DNA from: Bacilli bacterium
Lineage (GTDB): Bacteria > Bacillota_I > Bacilli_A > ML615J-28 > CAG-313
Reading direction: 5' to 3'
Assembly (NCBI GenBank): GCA_900752975.1
Contig: CAADXH010000025.1
Coordinates: forward strand, 1 to 15,735
DNA length: 15,735 bases
Below are positions 13,622 to 15,735 of the stretch, in pieces. The number at the start of each line of letters is the position of its first letter. The first letter of the stretch is position 1. The translations under genes were made by a program, and so were the position numbers. The notes below the pieces were generated by a model. It saw only the letters and a list, made by a program, of their open reading frames with translations, searched no databases and was not told the DNA's origin.

Positions 13622-13650
13622 TTGCGGAAAATCCAAAAATAATGTATAAT
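13622..13650 (+). promoter_or_regulatory. Promoter of the tRNA-Leu gene
   Basis: TTGCGG (13622-13627), a 17-base spacer and TATAAT (13645-13650) lie 14 bases before the mature tRNA 5' end. Confidence 0.7.
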
Positions 13651-13664
13651 ATTAAAGGTGTAAT

Positions 13665-13751
13665 GCCAGTGTGGTGAAATGGTAGACGCGCTGGACTCAA
13701 AATCCAGTACCTGATGAGGGTGTGTCGGTTCGAGTCCGACCACTGGCACCA
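13665..13751 (+). tRNA. trnL: tRNA-Leu (anticodon CAA)
   Basis: The acceptor arms GCCAGTG (13665-13671) and CACTGGC (13741-13747) pair perfectly, followed by discriminator A and an encoded CCA. The anticodon arm CTGGA-CTCAAAA-TCCAG gives CAA, which reads the UUG Leu codon. The long variable arm (TACCTGATGAGGGTGT region) and the GTTCGAGTC T-arm loop are typical of a class II Leu tRNA. It is a single gene with its own promoter and terminator. Confidence 0.97.
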
Positions 13752-13764
13752 TCATTAAAAATTA

Positions 13765-13793
13765 ACATTTTGTGTCATGCAAAATGTTTTTTT
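13765..13793 (+). terminator. Terminator of tRNA-Leu
   Basis: Perfect 8-bp arms ACATTTTG (13765-13772) and CAAAATGT (13780-13787) enclose a 7-base loop and are followed by a T-run (13787-13793). It begins 13 bases after the tRNA CCA end. Confidence 0.9.
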
Positions 13794-13856
13794 ATATCTA
13801 GTAGCATATTTCATAACAGTATATTTAAATAACTATTATAATAAGAACAAAAGCAC

Positions 13857-13876
13857 ATATAATAATATTATTATAT
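13857..13876. repeat. 20-bp perfect AT palindrome before the second AlbA-type gene
   Basis: ATATAATAAT is followed directly by its reverse complement. It contains only A and T, so chance is possible in this composition, but it lies between a candidate -10 (TATAAT, 13837-13842) and the gene start, where an operator could sit. Confidence 0.35.
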
Positions 13877-13898
13877 AAATTAATTAAATTAGTGAAAT

Positions 13899-13942
13899 AT
13901 CACCCACATTGTAATATAATACTAATTAAAAAGGTGGGCGAT
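13899..13942 (+). promoter_or_regulatory. Possible hairpin covering a ribosome binding site
   Basis: ATCACCCAC (13899-13907) can pair with GTGGGCGAT (13934-13942) over eight pairs with one A-C mismatch. This would bury the GGTGGG ribosome binding site of the gene that starts at 13946. The loop is 26 bases. It might limit translation or be chance, and the -10-like TATAAT inside the loop would give a shorter transcript without it. Confidence 0.35.
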
Positions 13943-13945
13943 AAA

Positions 13946-15315
13946 ATGTTTAACATAAGCGAAATTATTAATGAATGTTTATCATATGAAAGTGAAAGAG
14001 AATGGTTTGAAATAAAAGAAAATTGGTTTGAAAAAGATCAACTAGGTGAATATATTTCTTCATTATCTAATAGTGCTGCTATTTTAGGAAAACCATTTGC
14101 TTATATGATTTGGGGAGTAAACGATGCGACTCATAAAATTGTTGGAACCTCATTTGATTATAACATTGATATAAATAACGAGCCACTACAACATTATCTA
14201 GCTAGAAACTTAAATCCTAGTATTGGCTTTTACTTTCAAGAAACTGCAATTGACAATAAAAGAGTAGTTTTACTTACTATTCCAGCAGCGAAAATTGTAC
14301 CTACAGCTTATAAAGATATTCGATACATTCGAATTGGCTCAAGCAAAGAAAATATCAGAAAATACCCGGAAAGAGAAGCATACTTATTTTCAGCTTTAAC
14401 TTTTGGAATTTCAACTATTAATACAAAAGAAAGTGAATACCAAGATTTAACTTTCAATCAATTGAAAACGTACTACGCCTCTAAGAATATCTTTTTAAAT
14501 GATGCAACATTTCTAAAAAACCTTCACCTTTTAACTAAAGACAATAAATTCAACATAATGGCGCAACTTCTTTCCGATAATTCACACGTTCCAATTAGGG
14601 TTGCAGTATTTGATGAAAAAACTAAAGCTTCAAAAATGTATTCGGTAAAAGAATTTGGATATAAGTGTTTGTTATCTCATTAAATGAAGTTTTAACATAT
14701 GGTGAAGTTCTAAACGTTCCTCAAGCAAATGAAACAAACCATATTATGGAAAGAGAAGAAATTATGCTATTTGACTTTGATGCATTTAGAGAAGCAATAA
14801 TTAATGCCTTTTTACATAACGAATGGATAAATTTAAATGAGCCAATGATTACAGTATATTCAAATAGAATTGAAATCTTATCTAGAGGAACTCTTGCTCC
14901 ACTTCAAACCATTAATGGCTTTTATGAAGGTCATTCTATACCCGTAAATGATAAATTATCTGAATTATTTTTGCAATTACATATAAGTGAAAAAAATGTC
15001 AAAGGCGTTCCAATTATTATATCCAAATACTCAAAGAAATCAATTAAAATTAATGATAATTCTATAATTGTTACTATTCCTTTCACAAGAATTAATGAGT
15101 TAGATAAAAATGTGGGTGATAAAACTTTAAATTCATCACAAATAAAAGTTTTAGCTGAAATAAAAAACAACCCTAACATTACTAAACCACAACTATCCAC
15201 ACTTTGTAACCTAGGAAAAACATCTATTGATAATAATATTTCAAAATTAAAACTTCTCGATTATATTAAAAGAGAAGGATCAAATAAAACAGGTTATTGG
15301 GGAGTTTTAAAATAA
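13946..15315 (+). pseudogene. Second AlbA_2/Schlafen-type ATP-binding regulator, frameshifted
   Basis: The start is ATG 13946 with AAGGTGGG upstream; an in-frame ATG at 13892 has no such site. The first part, to the stop at 14683, shows the AlbA_2 domain: ESEREWFEIKENW, then SNSAAILGKPFAYMIWGVND, then RYIRIGSSKENI. After a -1 shift near 14665-14680 the frame continues to 15315 with the rest of the family architecture: FREAIINAFLHNEW and the following ATPase-like region, then a winged-helix C-terminus (ITKPQLSTLCNLGKTSIDNN). Neither half has another gene's signals between them, so this is one gene (about 455 residues) broken by a 1-base deletion or equivalent. I see no clear slippery heptamer (TGTTTGTTATC), so programmed shifting is unlikely. 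It is related to, but distinct from, the broken gene at 487-1827. Confidence 0.82.
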
Positions 15316-15495
15316 CAACATTAACTATTACTTTAAACTAAAAAGACATTTCAAGGATTTTTAACATTTATACTTGTGCTTTTGTGTGATTGTGCGATGA
15401 ACTATTTTTTGTGTGAAAAAGACATACCTATGAAAATAAGTTCTATAAATTTATTTGGGATTTTGCAATAAAATTAAAATTTTTTGTGATAAAGA
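15316..15495. other. Gene-free stretch
   Basis: The stretch is AT-rich. An ATG at 15398 opens 24 codons without a ribosome binding site, which I do not accept as a gene. Nothing else is recognisable before the terminator at 15496. Confidence 0.5.
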
Positions 15496-15531
15496 AAGTG
15501 CTTAGTAACTAAAAATACTAACACTTTTTTT
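15496..15531 (+). terminator. Plus-strand terminator
   Basis: AAGTG-C-TTAGT (15496-15506) pairs with ACTAACACTT (15517-15526) over ten pairs with one bulged C, followed by a T-run (15525-15531). It is the first terminator after the second AlbA-type gene, about 180 bases downstream of its stop. Confidence 0.75.
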
Positions 15532-15583
15532 AAATTCATTTTTTCATAATAATATTGCAATATTACTATAAGAAAGGTTTAAA

Positions 15584-15735
15584 ATGAACATAATAGATTA
15601 TACATTAAAACTACTAAATTTTCAAGAAAAAATATAGTTATTAAAAAAATAGTTGTTCGTGTACACTAGATTGTGTACACGAACACTGACGGTTTGTCAA
15701 TCATCGTATGGGTTTTGAGAAAGGACTCTCATGAA
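15584..15735 (+). pseudogene. Possible 5' end of an ISL3-like transposase gene, broken
   Basis: AGAAAGG precedes an ATG at 15584 with 17 codons (MNIIDYTLKLLNFQEKI) and then TAG. One more A in the A6 run before the stop would extend the reading to NIVIKKIVVRVH before another stop. The start resembles the N-terminus of ISL3-family transposases (a short helix ending in LLN/LLG-x-x-(D/E)-K-NI). A perfect 16-bp palindrome (15550-15565) lies just upstream and a long inverted repeat inside it. The window ends here, so the catalytic part cannot be seen; the assignment is a guess from about 25 residues. Confidence 0.3.
15655..15684. repeat. 12-bp perfect inverted repeat with 6-base loop
   Basis: GTTCGTGTACAC (15655-15666) and GTGTACACGAAC (15673-15684) are exact reverse complements around TAGATT. 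It is much richer in G and C than its surroundings. No T-run follows on either strand, so it is not a terminator. It could be a protein-binding site, a mobile element end, or a hairpin in an RNA. Confidence 0.8.

Noticed and set aside
14665..14683. Programmed -1 frameshift in the second AlbA-type gene
   Set aside because: The overlap lacks an X-XXY-YYZ slippery heptamer and a clear downstream stem; a mutation is simpler.
15398..15472. 24-codon plus-strand frame
   Set aside because: It has no ribosome binding site, no recognisable content, and a length expected by chance.

Overview
The window is very AT-rich DNA from a low-GC Gram-positive lineage (Firmicutes, or the Mollicutes-related Bacilli). 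The sequence shows AAGGAGG-type ribosome binding sites, TTGACA/TATAAT promoters, hairpin-plus-T-run terminators and a possible CcpA-type cre box. Trp is encoded by TGG and the long genes contain no in-frame TGA, so the standard bacterial code fits and the mycoplasma code does not. I cannot name the species.

Layout. Positions 1-3000 are a decaying accessory segment. It holds a Schlafen/AlbA-type ATP-binding regulator gene stopped by one in-frame TAA, a PqqD-like (RiPP recognition element) gene broken in an A-run, three dispersed copies of an AT-rich repeat, and hairpins. From 3038 to 13257 all genes lie on the minus strand and are intact, in three units: (1) an acyltransferase with a zinc ribbon, followed by an RlmD-type 23S rRNA uracil methyltransferase; (2) a MarR repressor with a perfect 34-bp palindromic operator, followed by two overlapping half-transporters that form a heterodimeric ABC exporter with one degenerate ATP site; (3) a three-gene ABC importer of the TrpXYZ type (substrate-binding lipoprotein, permease, ATPase). 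A tRNA-Leu(CAA) with its own promoter and terminator lies divergently on the plus strand at 13665-13751. From 13946 to the end is a second accessory segment: another AlbA-type regulator gene, split by a -1 frameshift, then inverted repeats and the possible 5' end of a transposase gene.

The strongest result is the roughly 250-nt leader of the importer operon. A sigma-A promoter is followed by a Shine-Dalgarno sequence and a 22-codon ORF that contains five consecutive Tyr codons and then Phe. Next come four alternating complementary segments (GTTATTAC/GTAATAAC, twice each). The last pair forms a terminator with a U7 tail, and the middle pair could form a 9-bp antiterminator. This is the architecture of ribosome-mediated (trp/his-type) attenuation, here pointing to tyrosine as the signal and therefore to an aromatic amino acid, probably tyrosine, as the imported substrate. 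No T-box motif is seen. A match to the cre consensus lies just upstream of the promoter.

Both flanks carry genes with single recent-looking lesions while the core operons are intact. This suggests accessory DNA being lost around stable housekeeping and transport genes.
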